A stretch of DNA of 64,000 nucleotides from an uncultured Arthrobacter sp. (lineage in GTDB: Bacteria; Actinomycetota; Actinomycetes; Actinomycetales; Micrococcaceae): contig NZ_CADCTE010000121.1 in the NCBI RefSeq assembly GCF_902805515.1, forward strand, positions 1 to 64,000, given 5' to 3'. Both the position numbers and the translations under genes were made by a program. Each line of letters begins with the position of its first letter. Positions within the stretch are counted from its first letter, which is position 1. This document shows positions 1-8,460 of this stretch, piece after piece. The notes under the pieces were generated by a model that saw nothing but the letters and a program-made list of their open reading frames with translations, made no database searches and was not told the origin of the DNA.

Positions 1-1408
1 CCCCAACGATGCGGCTACTCATGCCCAGCAGTTCGGGCAGTTCGCTGGAGACCATGAGCAGCGCCCTGCCCTCGGCGGCGAGGGCCCGCATGAGGTTGTA
101 GACGGCGAGCTTGGCCCCGACGTCGATGCCGCGGGTCGGCTCGTCGAGCAGGACCACCAGCGGGTCGATGGCCAGCCACTTGGCCAGCACCACCTTCTGC
201 TGGTTGCCGCCCGAGAGGTACTGCACCTCCTGGTCCAGGTCCCGCGCGACGACCTCAAGGGAGGACAGGATGCCGGGGGTCGCGGCGCGCGCCTCCGGGG
301 TGCTCCGCGGAAAAACCGAGCGGATGACGCCCAGGGCGTTGTTGAGGATTGACTGGTTCAGGCTCAGCCCCTGCGCCTTGCGGTCCTCGGTGATCAGGGC
401 AATGCGCCGCCGGATGGCCTCACGCGGGGAGGTGGCGGTGAAGGGCTGGCCGTCCAGCTCCACCCGGCCGCGGGTGAAGGGTGCTGCCCCGAAGATCGCC
501 TCGACCAGCTCGGTGCGCCCCGAGCCCTGCAGTCCGGCCACCCCGACGATCTCCCCGGCCCGCAGGTCGAGGTCGATGGCATCGAGCTGGTGGTTGCCGC
601 CTCCCTCGATGCTCAGCAGGATCCGTCCCACGGTGGTGCCGGGGTGTTCCTCCGGGTAGTAGGCCGAGATGGGGCGGCCGACCATCATGCGCACGAGGGC
701 GGCGTCGTTCAGTTCGGCGGCCGGCTGGGTGCCGACGATCCGCCCGTCCTTGAGCACCGTGATGGTGTCGCAGAGATCGAAGATCTCCTTGAGCCGGTGG
801 GAGACATAGAGGATGGCCGTTCCGCGCTCCTTCAGCCGGCGCACGATGGCATAGAGGAGTTCGACCTCCGCGCCGGCGAGGGCGGCGGTGGGTTCGTCCA
901 TGGAGATGATGCGGGCGTCGTAGCTGACGGCCTTGGCGATCTCGACGATCTGCTGCTGGGCCACCGACAGGGAGCTGACCGCCGCGGTGGGCCGGATGTT
1001 GCCGATGCCGAGCTGGTCGAGCAGCTCGGCCGTCCTGAGGTTCATCGCCTTGGTGTCGACGAGGAGGCCCCGGCGAGGCTCCCGGCCCAGGTAGATGTTC
1101 TCCGCCACGGTGCGGTCGGGAAGCAGGTTGAACTCCTGGAACACCGTGGACAGGCCCGCGAGGTGGGCCTGGGTGGGGTGGTGGAACTCCACCGGCTCTC
1201 CGTCGATCTCGATGGTTCCGGCGTCGCGCTGGTAGACCCCGGCGAGCAGTTTCATCAGCGTCGACTTGCCGGCCCCGTTCTCGCCGACGAGGCCGTGGAC
1301 TTCCCCGGCGCGCAGCTCGAGGCCCACCTCCTGGAGCACCGGCACCCCGAAGAAGGCCTTGGAGAGGCCGGTCACGCGGAGTACCGGCCGCTGGAGAATC
1401 CCGTTCAT
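1..1408 (-). CDS. Sugar ABC transporter ATP-binding protein (RbsA/MglA/XylG type), 3' end outside window
   Basis: This is the double-cassette ATPase of a CUT2-type sugar importer; it would sit on the inner membrane face and power uptake of a pentose or hexose. Translation from the ATG at 1408 gives 469 codons before the window edge, so about 30-45 C-terminal residues are missing relative to the usual 500-515. Cassette 1 has Walker A GENGAGKST at residues 42-50, the signature LSVAQQQ and Walker B with MDEP. Cassette 2 has the degenerate Walker A typical of this family (GLQGSGRTEL), the signature LSGGNQQK and Walker B LLDEPT. No strong ribosome site precedes the start. The divergent ROK regulator probably controls it. 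The permease and binding-protein genes would lie beyond the left edge. The sugar cannot be told from this sequence. Confidence 0.93.
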   Translation of the reverse strand, partial: MNGILQRPVLRVTGLSKAFFGVPVLQEVGLELRAGEVHGLVGENGAGKSTLMKLLAGVYQRDAGTIEIDGEPVEFHHPTQAHLAGLSTVFQEFNLLPDRTVAENIYLGREPRRGLLVDTKAMNLRTAELLDQLGIGNIRPTAAVSSLSVAQQQIVEIAKAVSYDARIISMDEPTAALAGAEVELLYAIVRRLKERGTAILYVSHRLKEIFDLCDTITVLKDGRIVGTQPAAELNDAALVRMMVGRPISAYYPEEHPGTTVGRILLSIEGGGNHQLDAIDLDLRAGEIVGVAGLQGSGRTELVEAIFGAAPFTRGRVELDGQPFTATSPREAIRRRIALITEDRKAQGLSLNQSILNNALGVIRSVFPRSTPEARAATPGILSSLEVVARDLDQEVQYLSGGNQQKVVLAKWLAIDPLVVLLDEPTRGIDVGAKLAVYNLMRALAAEGRALLMVSSELPELLGMSSRIVG

Positions 1409-1522
1409 GGAATCACTGTGACAGAGCTCACAACTTCTGTCGATACTCGTTCAAAAGTCGCGCACTACTTGCTCGATACCTGCTGAAGTGACTAGCGAAA
1501 GTGGGCGTGCTTTACTGAAGCC
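1409..1522. promoter_or_regulatory. Divergent promoter region between sugar ABC ATPase and ROK regulator
   Basis: These 114 bases separate two divergent starts, the usual place for a ROK operator. A TCAC-T-GTGA dyad lies just upstream of the ATPase start (about 1413-1421), and GTGA/TCAC arms recur with a six-base spacer. TTTACT at 1511-1516 lies six bases before the GTG of the ROK gene and could be the -10 box of a leaderless transcript, although it departs from TANNNT. Which dyad is bound is unknown. Confidence 0.4.
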
Positions 1523-2740
1523 GTGTCATCTTTTCCAGCGCTCCCATGGACGGGAGCCCGCCCCTCAACGGTTCCCGCACCGGGGGCGAGCGAAGTGTTC
1601 CAGCTGCTCCGGGACGGGCAGCCGCGCACCCGGGCCGAACTGGCGCAGCTGACCGGCCTCGCCCGTTCCACCGTCGCCTCGCGCGTTGACACCCTGATCC
1701 GGCTCGGACTCGTCGCCCCGTACGGAGGTGCTGCCTCCACCGGCGGCCGTCCGCCGTCATTGTTTGCCCTGAACCCCGGAGCGCGCATGGTGATCGGCGC
1801 CGACCTCGGCGCCACCCACGCCCGGGTGATCCTCAGCGACCTCTCCGGCGCCGAGCTCGAAAGCGACCAGGCGGAACTGCCGATCACCGACGGGCCGGAG
1901 CGCGTCCTGGGCTGGCTCACGGAGACCATCGGGGCCCTCCTCACGCGCGCCGGCCGCAGCGTGGCCGAGCTCGCCGCCATCGGCATCGGGCTCCCGGGGC
2001 CGGTCGAGCACGAGACGGGCCGGCCCATGAACCCGCCGATCATGCCGGGCTGGGACCGCATCGATGTCCCCGCCCTCGTGCAGCGGAGCTATTCCGTTCC
2101 GGTGCTTGTGGACAACGACGTGAACATCATGGCCCTGGGGGAGCAGCGGTTCCACTGGCCCGACATCACCGAGTTCATGTTCATCAAGGTGGCCACCGGG
2201 ATCGGGGCGGGCATTATTTCAAGCGGCTCCCTCCAGCGTGGAGCCCAGGGCACGGCCGGGGACCTCGGCCACGTCCGGGTGCCCCGCGGTGGGGAGGTCT
2301 GGTGCCGCTGCGGCAATACCGGCTGTCTGGAGGCACTGGCCGGCTGGCCCGCGCTCGCCGCGGCCCTCAACGCCGAGACCGGGCTGACGCTCTCCTCCAG
2401 CGCGGACGTCATCCGGCTGGTCCGGTCCGGGGACAGCACCGCCATCCAGGTGATCCGGCAGGCCGGCCGGGACATCGGGGACGTCCTGGCGACCTGCGTG
2501 AACCTGACCAACCCCTCGGTCATCGTCATCGGCGGCAGCCTCGCGCAGGCAGGGGAACACCTGCTGGCCGGAATCCGGGAGGTGGTGTACCGGAGGTCCC
2601 TGCCGCTGGCCACAGAACACCTGCGGGTGGTGCCCTCCATCGCCGGCCAGCGCGCCGGTGTGCTCGGTGCCGCGGTCATGGCGATCGCCCATGTCCTCTC
2701 GCCGGAAGCCATCGAGGCGGCCAGCGCCGCACTCACCTGA
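1523..2740 (+). CDS. ROK family transcriptional regulator
   Basis: A 405-residue sugar-responsive repressor of the NagC/XylR type. An N-terminal winged helix-turn-helix (about residues 25-80, with LTGLARSTVASRVDTL as the recognition helix region) precedes a ROK sugar-kinase-like domain. That domain shows the phosphate-binding GADLGATHARV, the GIGLPGPVE and PPIMPGWD segments, and the zinc motif CRCGNTGCLE. The start is GTG at 1523, six bases after a possible -10 box. It is divergent from the sugar ABC ATPase and is the likely regulator of that operon. It is of the same length and architecture as the ROK protein encoded at 33760-34974, including the shared IMPGWD motif, so the two are paralogues. 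The inducer is not predictable. Confidence 0.9.
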   Translation: MSSFPALPWTGARPSTVPAPGASEVFQLLRDGQPRTRAELAQLTGLARSTVASRVDTLIRLGLVAPYGGAASTGGRPPSLFALNPGARMVIGADLGATHARVILSDLSGAELESDQAELPITDGPERVLGWLTETIGALLTRAGRSVAELAAIGIGLPGPVEHETGRPMNPPIMPGWDRIDVPALVQRSYSVPVLVDNDVNIMALGEQRFHWPDITEFMFIKVATGIGAGIISSGSLQRGAQGTAGDLGHVRVPRGGEVWCRCGNTGCLEALAGWPALAAALNAETGLTLSSSADVIRLVRSGDSTAIQVIRQAGRDIGDVLATCVNLTNPSVIVIGGSLAQAGEHLLAGIREVVYRRSLPLATEHLRVVPSIAGQRAGVLGAAVMAIAHVLSPEAIEAASAALT

Positions 2741-2756
2741 GCCGTTCCGCGGGAAA

Positions 2757-2778
2757 GGGGGTGCCGTTATCGGCCCCC
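2757..2778 (+). terminator. Weak putative terminator after ROK gene
   Basis: GGGGG (2757-2761) and CCG (2764-2766) pair with CGG (2771-2773) and CCCCC (2774-2778) around a TTAT loop, with a two-base bulge. The hairpin lies 16 bases after the ROK stop codon and is followed by GTTTGG. Confidence 0.35.
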
Positions 2779-2844
2779 GTTTGGTGCAATTGAACTGTTG
2801 ATGGGGAATCGTGCGATGGGGGATCGAAGCGGGAGGAAAAGCAT

Positions 2845-3963
2845 ATGCATCAGCCCAGGGTCCTAGCCCTCATCCTGGCCGGAGGCGCCGGCGGCCGGCT
2901 GGGTGTCCTGACGGACCACCGGGCCAAACCGGTGCTGCCCGTCGGGGGCACCTACCGGATGATCGACATTCCCCTGTCGAATCTCTATCACAGCGGCTAT
3001 GCCGACGTGTGGATCGTCGAGCAGTACCAGCCCAAATCGATCAACGACCACCTGGCCAGCGGCCGGCCCTGGGACCTCGACCGGACCAACGGGGGCCTGC
3101 GGGTGCTGCCGCCCTTCCAGGGCAATGACGGCGAGGGATTCGCCGAAGGCAACGCCGATGGGATCTACCGGCAGGCGGACTTCATCCGCGAGTACGCCCC
3201 GGACCTCGTGCTGGTCCTCAGCGCCGATCACCTCTACCAGCTGGACTACCGGGAGGTGGTGCAGACCCACCTCGACTCCGGGGCGGTGCTGACCATGGTC
3301 ACCACCCGCTTCGACGGGGACGCCTCCCAGCACGGCGTCGTCGAAGCGGAGGACGGACTGGTCACCGGGTTCCAGTACAAGCCGGACCAGCCCGCGACGG
3401 ACCTCGTCGCAGCCGAGATCTTCCTCTACGACGCCTCGACGCTCCTTGATACCCTGGCGATGCTGCAGGAGACGGAGGGGGAGTTGAAGGACTACGGCCA
3501 CCAGCTGGTTCCCCACCTGGTGAAGAACGCCAAGGTTGCCGAGCACCGGCTCGAGGGTTACTGGCGGGACCTCGGGCGGCCCGAGAACTACCACCGCGCC
3601 CATATGGACCTGCTCGAAGGCAAGGGCCTGAACTTCGATGACCCGAAATGGCCCATGCTCACCGGGGCTCCGCGCAGGATGCCGGCCTTCGTGGCCGCGG
3701 GCGCACGCATCGAGAATTCGCTGCTGTCCCCCGGATCCACGGTGCGCGGCCACGTCTCCGGCAGCGTCATCGGCCCGGATACCGTGGTGGAATCCGGCGC
3801 CGTGGTCCGGGACTCGGTGCTGCTCGAGGGCGTCACGGTCGCTGCCGGGGCGGAGGTCACCCGGGCCATCGTCGACGCCGGTGCCTCCATTGAGGCGGGC
3901 CGCAGGATCGACGGGAGCGAGAGCATCATCACCGTCGATGGGGCGGGGCAGGAACACCCCTGA
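2845..3963 (+). CDS. glgC: Glucose-1-phosphate adenylyltransferase family protein (GlgC-like)
   Basis: A 372-residue nucleotidyltransferase that would make ADP-glucose from glucose 1-phosphate and ATP for glycogen or related alpha-glucans. The N-terminal signature is recognisable but modified (LAGGAGGRL, RAKPVLPVGG, YRMIDIPLSN). Other GlgC landmarks follow: the Mg-binding DHLYQLDY, the sugar-phosphate lysine in FQYKP, and YWRDLGRPENY, which corresponds to the YWRDVGT region. The C-terminus (about residues 275-360) is a left-handed beta-helix of hexapeptide repeats. The protein is shorter than classical GlgC (about 400-430), with losses spread through the allosteric portions. An AGGAGG-like site (GGGAGG) precedes the ATG. 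Its 3' end overlaps the convergent EamA gene by 35 bases. A related sugar nucleotidyltransferase of different specificity is possible. Confidence 0.78.
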   Translation: MHQPRVLALILAGGAGGRLGVLTDHRAKPVLPVGGTYRMIDIPLSNLYHSGYADVWIVEQYQPKSINDHLASGRPWDLDRTNGGLRVLPPFQGNDGEGFAEGNADGIYRQADFIREYAPDLVLVLSADHLYQLDYREVVQTHLDSGAVLTMVTTRFDGDASQHGVVEAEDGLVTGFQYKPDQPATDLVAAEIFLYDASTLLDTLAMLQETEGELKDYGHQLVPHLVKNAKVAEHRLEGYWRDLGRPENYHRAHMDLLEGKGLNFDDPKWPMLTGAPRRMPAFVAAGARIENSLLSPGSTVRGHVSGSVIGPDTVVESGAVVRDSVLLEGVTVAAGAEVTRAIVDAGASIEAGRRIDGSESIITVDGAGQEHP

Positions 3964-4903
3964 TTCCCTCCGGATCCCGGCGGCCCATCGGGTCGGCGGC
4001 GTCCGGGCGGGGCCCGCTGGTGGCCGGGGCGACGGCGAGCACCACCAGGGCCGCGGCAATGGCCGCCAGTCCGGCCCACCCGGCCGCCGTCAGGTGCTCG
4101 CCGACGACGAGGACCGCAAGGAGCGCCGCGACGGCCGGCTCGCTCAGGGTGAGCGTGGTGGCGGTGCTCGGGCGCACCCGGGTGAGGCCGTAACCGAACA
4201 GCAGGTACCCCAGGAACATCGGCACCAGCGCCATATATGCCGCAACTGCGATGGATTGCCCGGTGGCGAGCAGCGGCGCGCCCGTAAGGAGCAGCACCGG
4301 CAGCAGGAGGGCCCCGCCGGCGCCGAACACCGAGCCCATGGCGGCGGCCCGTTCCACGCCGGAGGCCATCAGGCGGTGAACCACCCAGGAGTAGGTGGCA
4401 TAGGTCGCGCCGGCAACCAGGCCGAGCACTATGCTTCCGGCCAGCGGGAGGACGGCGGCCGGTGAGCCCTCCAGCCTGGACAGGCAGAGCAGTACGCTTC
4501 CCGCGACGCCCAGCGCCGCGGCAAGCATCCACCAGCGGCTGAGGGAGCGGCCCTCAAGGACCCGTTCGAGCACGCCCGAGGCCAGCGGCGCCGAGGCGAG
4601 TGACACCACCGTGCCGATTGCCACCCCGCCCAGGTGCATCGAACTGTAGAAGGCCAGCGGGTAGACGGCGACGGACAGCGCGCCGGCGGCGACCAGGGGC
4701 GCATGGCGGCGCAGGCCGGTGCGGGCCCGGCGCAGGGCCGGCACGGCGATCACCGCCTGCAGGAGTCCGCCGATACCCAGGGCGGCGGCCCCGATCGCCA
4801 GGGGCCCCACGCCGGGGGCGAAAGTCGCGGCCGTGCCGGTGGTGCCCCACAGGAAGGAGGTCACGAGGATTGCGGCAGCCCCCAACGGCAGACCGCGGCT
4901 CAC
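3929..4903 (-). CDS. EamA (DMT superfamily) transporter
   Basis: A membrane exporter with ten predicted helices in two EamA halves, using the GTG at 4903 (324 residues). An upstream in-frame ATG at 4978 would add 25 polar, proline- and arginine-rich residues not typical of the family. The first helix has the family pattern ITSFLWGTTG-like (here VTSFLWGTTG), and the second half carries the conserved LSEPAVAALLAVLVVGE segment, the usual LxPV/E region of EamA proteins. GTG at 4903 overlaps the stop of a 22-codon open frame (4900-4968), suggesting coupled translation. Substrate is unknown; relatives export amino acids or metabolites. It is convergent with, and overlaps, the glgC-like gene. Confidence 0.85.
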   Translation of the reverse strand: MSRGLPLGAAAILVTSFLWGTTGTAATFAPGVGPLAIGAAALGIGGLLQAVIAVPALRRARTGLRRHAPLVAAGALSVAVYPLAFYSSMHLGGVAIGTVVSLASAPLASGVLERVLEGRSLSRWWMLAAALGVAGSVLLCLSRLEGSPAAVLPLAGSIVLGLVAGATYATYSWVVHRLMASGVERAAAMGSVFGAGGALLLPVLLLTGAPLLATGQSIAVAAYMALVPMFLGYLLFGYGLTRVRPSTATTLTLSEPAVAALLAVLVVGEHLTAAGWAGLAAIAAALVVLAVAPATSGPRPDAADPMGRRDPEGIRGVPAPPHRR

Positions 4904-4968
4904 GCGCTGCCCGCGTCGAGGGCGTGCCGGGCAGGGATGTGTTCGGCGGTTCCCCAAGCGTTCATCAT
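4900..4968 (-). CDS. Possible 22-residue leader peptide (uORF) ahead of EamA gene
   Basis: GGAGG at 4976-4972 is followed by two adjacent ATG codons (4968 and 4965) that open a 22-codon frame ending in TGA at 4902-4900. That stop overlaps the GTG start of the EamA gene as GTGA, the classic arrangement for translational coupling. The strong ribosome site is better spaced for this frame than for the longer EamA start at 4978, which lies upstream of it. The peptide (starts MMNAWGTAEH) has no run of one amino acid that would suggest attenuation. Whether it is translated is inference. Confidence 0.4.
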   Translation of the reverse strand: MMNAWGTAEHIPARHALDAGSA

Positions 4969-5086
4969 CGGCCTCCATAGCCCTGAGACGGAACTAGGTA
5001 GGCCAGTCTATCCAAAGAGCCATTGCGGGACACGGCTGACTGGTCTTGCGGGAAGCCTTTTTACGGGCTTCCGGCAGTTAGGAAAC

Positions 5087-5443
5087 TTACTGCATCATTT
5101 CCGGGTTGAATATGCCAGTGAGGGCGAATGAGGAGCCAACCAGGAAAGCGCCAACCCCAAAAAGCCGTGCATATCCGGGAGTGGCGAGGAAGGACTTTGA
5201 ATAATCAACACCCATGGGCTTGTAGTCCTTCATCGTGTCCGCCATCCCTTGTGCGGTCCCGTTGATATTGAGCGCTACGACGACGCCCAGCGCCGCGAAG
5301 AGACCGCCGATAATGGTCAGGTTGACGCGACTGACTTCCTGCTGGCCGATGAGGACCGACGCGAATTGCACAATGAAGGCGATACCGATAAGTACGTATA
5401 ACGTTTTTGCGGGCTGCGGTAGGGCACGGATGAATGTCAGCAT
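5087..5443 (-). CDS. Small membrane protein, unknown function
   Basis: A 118-residue hydrophobic protein with about three membrane segments: roughly residues 12-34, 40-60 and 92-112. The loop between the second and third is polar and contains GMADTMKDYKPMGVDYSKS. I do not recognise a family. The ATG at 5443 is preferred over the TTG at 5449 because TACGCT (5455-5450 on this strand) stands exactly six bases before the ATG, the leaderless signature seen at several genes in this window, and no ribosome site is present. Its base composition is less GC-rich than its neighbours. It stands alone between an EamA gene and a secreted repeat protein. Confidence 0.7.
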   Translation of the reverse strand: MLTFIRALPQPAKTLYVLIGIAFIVQFASVLIGQQEVSRVNLTIIGGLFAALGVVVALNINGTAQGMADTMKDYKPMGVDYSKSFLATPGYARLFGVGAFLVGSSFALTGIFNPEMMQ

Positions 5444-5638
5444 GCGCAAAGCGTAGTCCGCGTCGGGAGGGGACTCGACACCAATCTTGATATTATTTCC
5501 AGCAGCGCCGCCCCGGCGGGCTTCCGCAGCTTATTGCGCGACTGGGATCCGCTTTTGGTTCTCTTCCAAACGCTGTTGTATCTTCAGCGGTAGAACGTGC
5601 GGCTGGGATCGGCTTCACGCTGATCAGGGGACCCACGC

Positions 5639-7447
5639 ATGAAAACTTCTTCCGGCTTTCCAAGCCGTCGGCGGCGCGCCATCGCTGCCCTGAGCGCTGC
5701 TCTGGTCATACTCACCAGCTCATTCGCGGCGGTTCCAGCAGTTGCCACGACGGCCGATACTGCCGTCAGTGAACCTGCACCTACTGTTTCCCTCACCTTC
5801 CTGAACGATCCGGTGGTGGGCGAATATCTGAAAGTGAAATCCGATGTCGACTGGAGCAAGCGCTGGGAAAAAATTTCCTACCAGTGGCTGCTGGACGGAC
5901 AACCGGATCCGGACATGTGGGGCTCCGATTCCTACTCGGTGCGGCCCGGCGATCTGGGACACCGCATCTCCGTGCGGTTGACCCTCAAGGCGTACGGGGA
6001 AGAGCCGGTCTCCTATGCCTCAGGTGAGACCGCACCGGTCCAGGGGGCGATAAGGGGTTTGGTGGATCACGCGCCCGTCGCCGTACTGGGCATGACCATA
6101 TCGGCTGGTGCGTCAGTGAGCAGCTACCCCGCCCTGGACTCTGAACCCGAGCGAGCCTATACCTGGTCGCGCGACGGGGTGCAGATACCCGGAGCAGATT
6201 CGGGATCCTACGTCGTCACAGAGGAGGACATGGGAGCCGAGCTTACAAGTACGGTCGTGGTGTCGGCGCCGGGTTACCGGAGTTGGAGTGGCACAACCGA
6301 GCATGGCGTTGGCATCCGGGGATACCTCGAGCTGAACTCCTCGCCCGTGATCACGTGGGCTGGTAACTCCACTTACTATGCGGCTACAGGGACTGTGCTG
6401 CGCGCTTCGGCGCCGCCGGTGGTCGGTCCTGCCCCGGCGGGCCTCACCTACGCCTATCAGTGGTTCGAGCGGGATTCCTGGCAGTGGCCCATCGCGGGCG
6501 CGACCGGTGCCACGTATACCGCGAGCGCCGAGAATATCGGCAAGCGGATCGGCGTACGGGTGACGCCGGTTGCGCCGAACTACAAGGGCAAGACAAGCGA
6601 GACAGGTTTCGGCCACGGGCCCTTCGTGAATGGCACCTTCTCTGGTCTCACCGCACCGGTGATCAAGGGCACGCCCATGCCCGGACAGATCCTCACCGCG
6701 GTACCCGGGACGGCGCCGGTTCCGACCGCCGAATCGGTGACCTATGAGTGGTACCGCGGCAGCACCCGGTTGACAGCCTGGGGTGCGGACCCGACGTACC
6801 GGCTCACCCCTGACGATGGTGGCCACAAAATCACAGTCCGTGCCCGGTACGAGCGGAACAACTACGAGACTGGCGTCACGGCACTCGCCGCACCGGTCAC
6901 GCCGCCGGGATACTTCAGCCTTCCCCATGCACCGAACATCAGGGGCACGGCGGCGGTAGGCCATACCGTCCACGCAGAAATCTGGGTGGACATGATCTCG
7001 CCCAGACCCACGCGATCCACCTACCAGTGGATGCGGGATGGCAAGCCGATCGCCGGAGCCACCGGGCTCAGCTACCGGCTCACGGCCTCAGATCAATGGC
7101 GACAGATCACGTTCCGTGAGACTCACAGCCGCGCCGGCTACCACACGGGCGTATGGACTTCACCGGCGGTGAAGCCGATGGCCCTGTTCACCCGGCTTGC
7201 GTCTCCGGTGATAACAGGGACGACGGCTGTGGGCAACGTACTGAAGGCAACGGTCAGCACGCCGTATCCGGCCCCGGCGACGAGCTGGCAGTGGCTGCGG
7301 AACGGTAAACCGATTCCCGGCGCCACCGGCACGAGTTATAAGCTCACCCGCTACGACCGCAATGCCTTCATCAAGGTGAAGGTCGTCTTCCAGAAGCCCG
7401 GCTACCTTCCCACGGCGCGCTACTCCGCCCAGAGGTGGCTGCCCTAG
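5639..7447 (+). CDS. Secreted protein with six tandem Ig-like cell-surface repeats
   Basis: A 602-residue exported protein. The N-terminus is a signal peptide (basic SRRRRA, then a hydrophobic stretch, probable cleavage near AVPAVA-T). The rest is six degenerate repeats of about 90-95 residues, beginning near residues 47, 138, 222, 332, 424 and 514. Each has a beta-sandwich-like plan: an entry such as APVIKGT or ASPVITGT, a YQWLRDG-type strand, I(P/A)GATG, a SYRLT or TYTAS turn, then I(T/K)VRV and a GY near the end. This repeat is common in actinobacterial secreted proteins, usually attached to a catalytic domain. Here there is no catalytic or sorting domain; the protein ends one repeat later in RWLP. 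It is probably a binding or adhesive surface protein. Confidence 0.8.
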   Translation: MKTSSGFPSRRRRAIAALSAALVILTSSFAAVPAVATTADTAVSEPAPTVSLTFLNDPVVGEYLKVKSDVDWSKRWEKISYQWLLDGQPDPDMWGSDSYSVRPGDLGHRISVRLTLKAYGEEPVSYASGETAPVQGAIRGLVDHAPVAVLGMTISAGASVSSYPALDSEPERAYTWSRDGVQIPGADSGSYVVTEEDMGAELTSTVVVSAPGYRSWSGTTEHGVGIRGYLELNSSPVITWAGNSTYYAATGTVLRASAPPVVGPAPAGLTYAYQWFERDSWQWPIAGATGATYTASAENIGKRIGVRVTPVAPNYKGKTSETGFGHGPFVNGTFSGLTAPVIKGTPMPGQILTAVPGTAPVPTAESVTYEWYRGSTRLTAWGADPTYRLTPDDGGHKITVRARYERNNYETGVTALAAPVTPPGYFSLPHAPNIRGTAAVGHTVHAEIWVDMISPRPTRSTYQWMRDGKPIAGATGLSYRLTASDQWRQITFRETHSRAGYHTGVWTSPAVKPMALFTRLASPVITGTTAVGNVLKATVSTPYPAPATSWQWLRNGKPIPGATGTSYKLTRYDRNAFIKVKVVFQKPGYLPTARYSAQRWLP

Positions 7448-7480
7448 GGTCGCCAGGGATGGGGTGGTCGGACGTCCCAG

Positions 7481-8329
7481 CTAGACGGCAACCTTCCTCG
7501 CGGTGAGCAGCAGGTACTCCCACTCCATCAACAGCGGCGCCCCCTGGCCGGCGGTGCTGGAGGTGCGGGCCAGTTCGATCAGGGCCTTGTCGAGGGCGTC
7601 GACCTTCTCCTGGTCCTCGGCAATGAACTTGTACACCGAGATCGTCGGTCCGTAGAAGTCCTTGAAGTAGTGGAGGAACTCCTCCGGCCCGGCGAACCTG
7701 TCGATGACCACCGTCTGGTTCAGGGCGCGGAGATCGGTCACCTGCGCTCCCAGGAGCTCCTGGACGTGGTCCTCGCTGCCCCACAGGGGCGGCGGCTGCG
7801 CGCCGGGCGGGGGCGGGGGAGCGAACGGTTTCATGGTGGCGAACATCTTGCCGATGAACCCGCCGGGGGTCCAGCTCAGCAGGCCGACGGTGCCGCCGGG
7901 CCGGCACACCCGCACCAGTTCATCGGCAGCCGCCTGATGGTGCGGTGCGAACATCACCCCCACGCAGGACATCACCACGTCGAATTCATTGTCGGGAAAG
8001 GGCAGGGCCTCCGCGTCGGCCTCCCGCCATTCGAGGGTGGCGCCCCGGGCCGCGGCGTGATCGCGCCCGGCGTTGAACAGTTCGGGGGTGAGGTCGCTGG
8101 CGATCACCTCCGCCCCCATCATGGCCGCCGGGATGGCCGCGTTGCCCGCGCCGGCTGCCACATCAAGGACCCGCTGTCCGGGCCGGATTCCGCACGCTTC
8201 GACGAGGACCGCTCCGAGCTCGGAGATCAGGTCGCTGGCCAGGGTCGGATAGTCGCCCTGGGCCCACATGGCACGGTGCTTTTGCTTGAGCGCCCGGTCC
8301 GCGTCGGACGCGTTCTGTACCTCATTCAT
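7481..8329 (-). CDS. Class I SAM-dependent methyltransferase
   Basis: A 282-residue cytoplasmic methyltransferase of the UbiE/Methyltransf_11 type. Motif I is VLDVAAGAGNAA (about residues 54-65), the acidic ribose-binding residue follows in IASDLTPE, motif II is in EADAEALPFPDNEFDVV, and motif III in LVRVCRPGGTVG. The C-terminal half (from about residue 170) is the variable substrate part and contains a proline run (APPPPPGAQPPP). The substrate cannot be inferred. ATG at 8329 has only a weak AAGG upstream. A perfect 14-base palindrome lies 31-44 bases upstream and could be an operator. Confidence 0.88.
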   Translation of the reverse strand: MNEVQNASDADRALKQKHRAMWAQGDYPTLASDLISELGAVLVEACGIRPGQRVLDVAAGAGNAAIPAAMMGAEVIASDLTPELFNAGRDHAAARGATLEWREADAEALPFPDNEFDVVMSCVGVMFAPHHQAAADELVRVCRPGGTVGLLSWTPGGFIGKMFATMKPFAPPPPPGAQPPPLWGSEDHVQELLGAQVTDLRALNQTVVIDRFAGPEEFLHYFKDFYGPTISVYKFIAEDQEKVDALDKALIELARTSSTAGQGAPLLMEWEYLLLTARKVAV

Positions 8330-8359
8330 GTCGATGCCTTCTGCTCTGCAGGTGGACGT

Positions 8360-8373
8360 GACAGCGCGCTGTC
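8360..8373. promoter_or_regulatory. Perfect 14-bp palindrome upstream of methyltransferase
   Basis: GACAGCGCGCTGTC is a perfect palindrome 31-44 bases upstream of the methyltransferase start, the position expected for an operator overlapping the promoter. No regulator gene adjoins it. Protein binding is inference. Confidence 0.4.
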
Positions 8374-8411
8374 GAGGCAGTGGAGGCTGGTATGCGAGCC
8401 ATTGTGCGCGC

Positions 8412-8443
8412 GGCGGGCGGAGTTGTAAAGGTCTCCGCCCGCC
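8412..8443 (-). terminator. Hairpin terminator downstream of gapB
   Basis: GGCGGGCGGAG (8412-8422) is perfectly complementary to CTCCGCCCGCC (8433-8443) across a ten-base loop. It lies 18 bases beyond the gapB stop codon on the minus strand. Confidence 0.6.
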
Positions 8444-8460
8444 CGTCCGGCTCCCCGGGC

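Noticed and set aside
590-1486. A 298-codon plus-strand frame opposite the sugar ABC ATPase
   Set aside because: The minus strand translates to a complete double-cassette ATPase; the opposite frame has no homology features.
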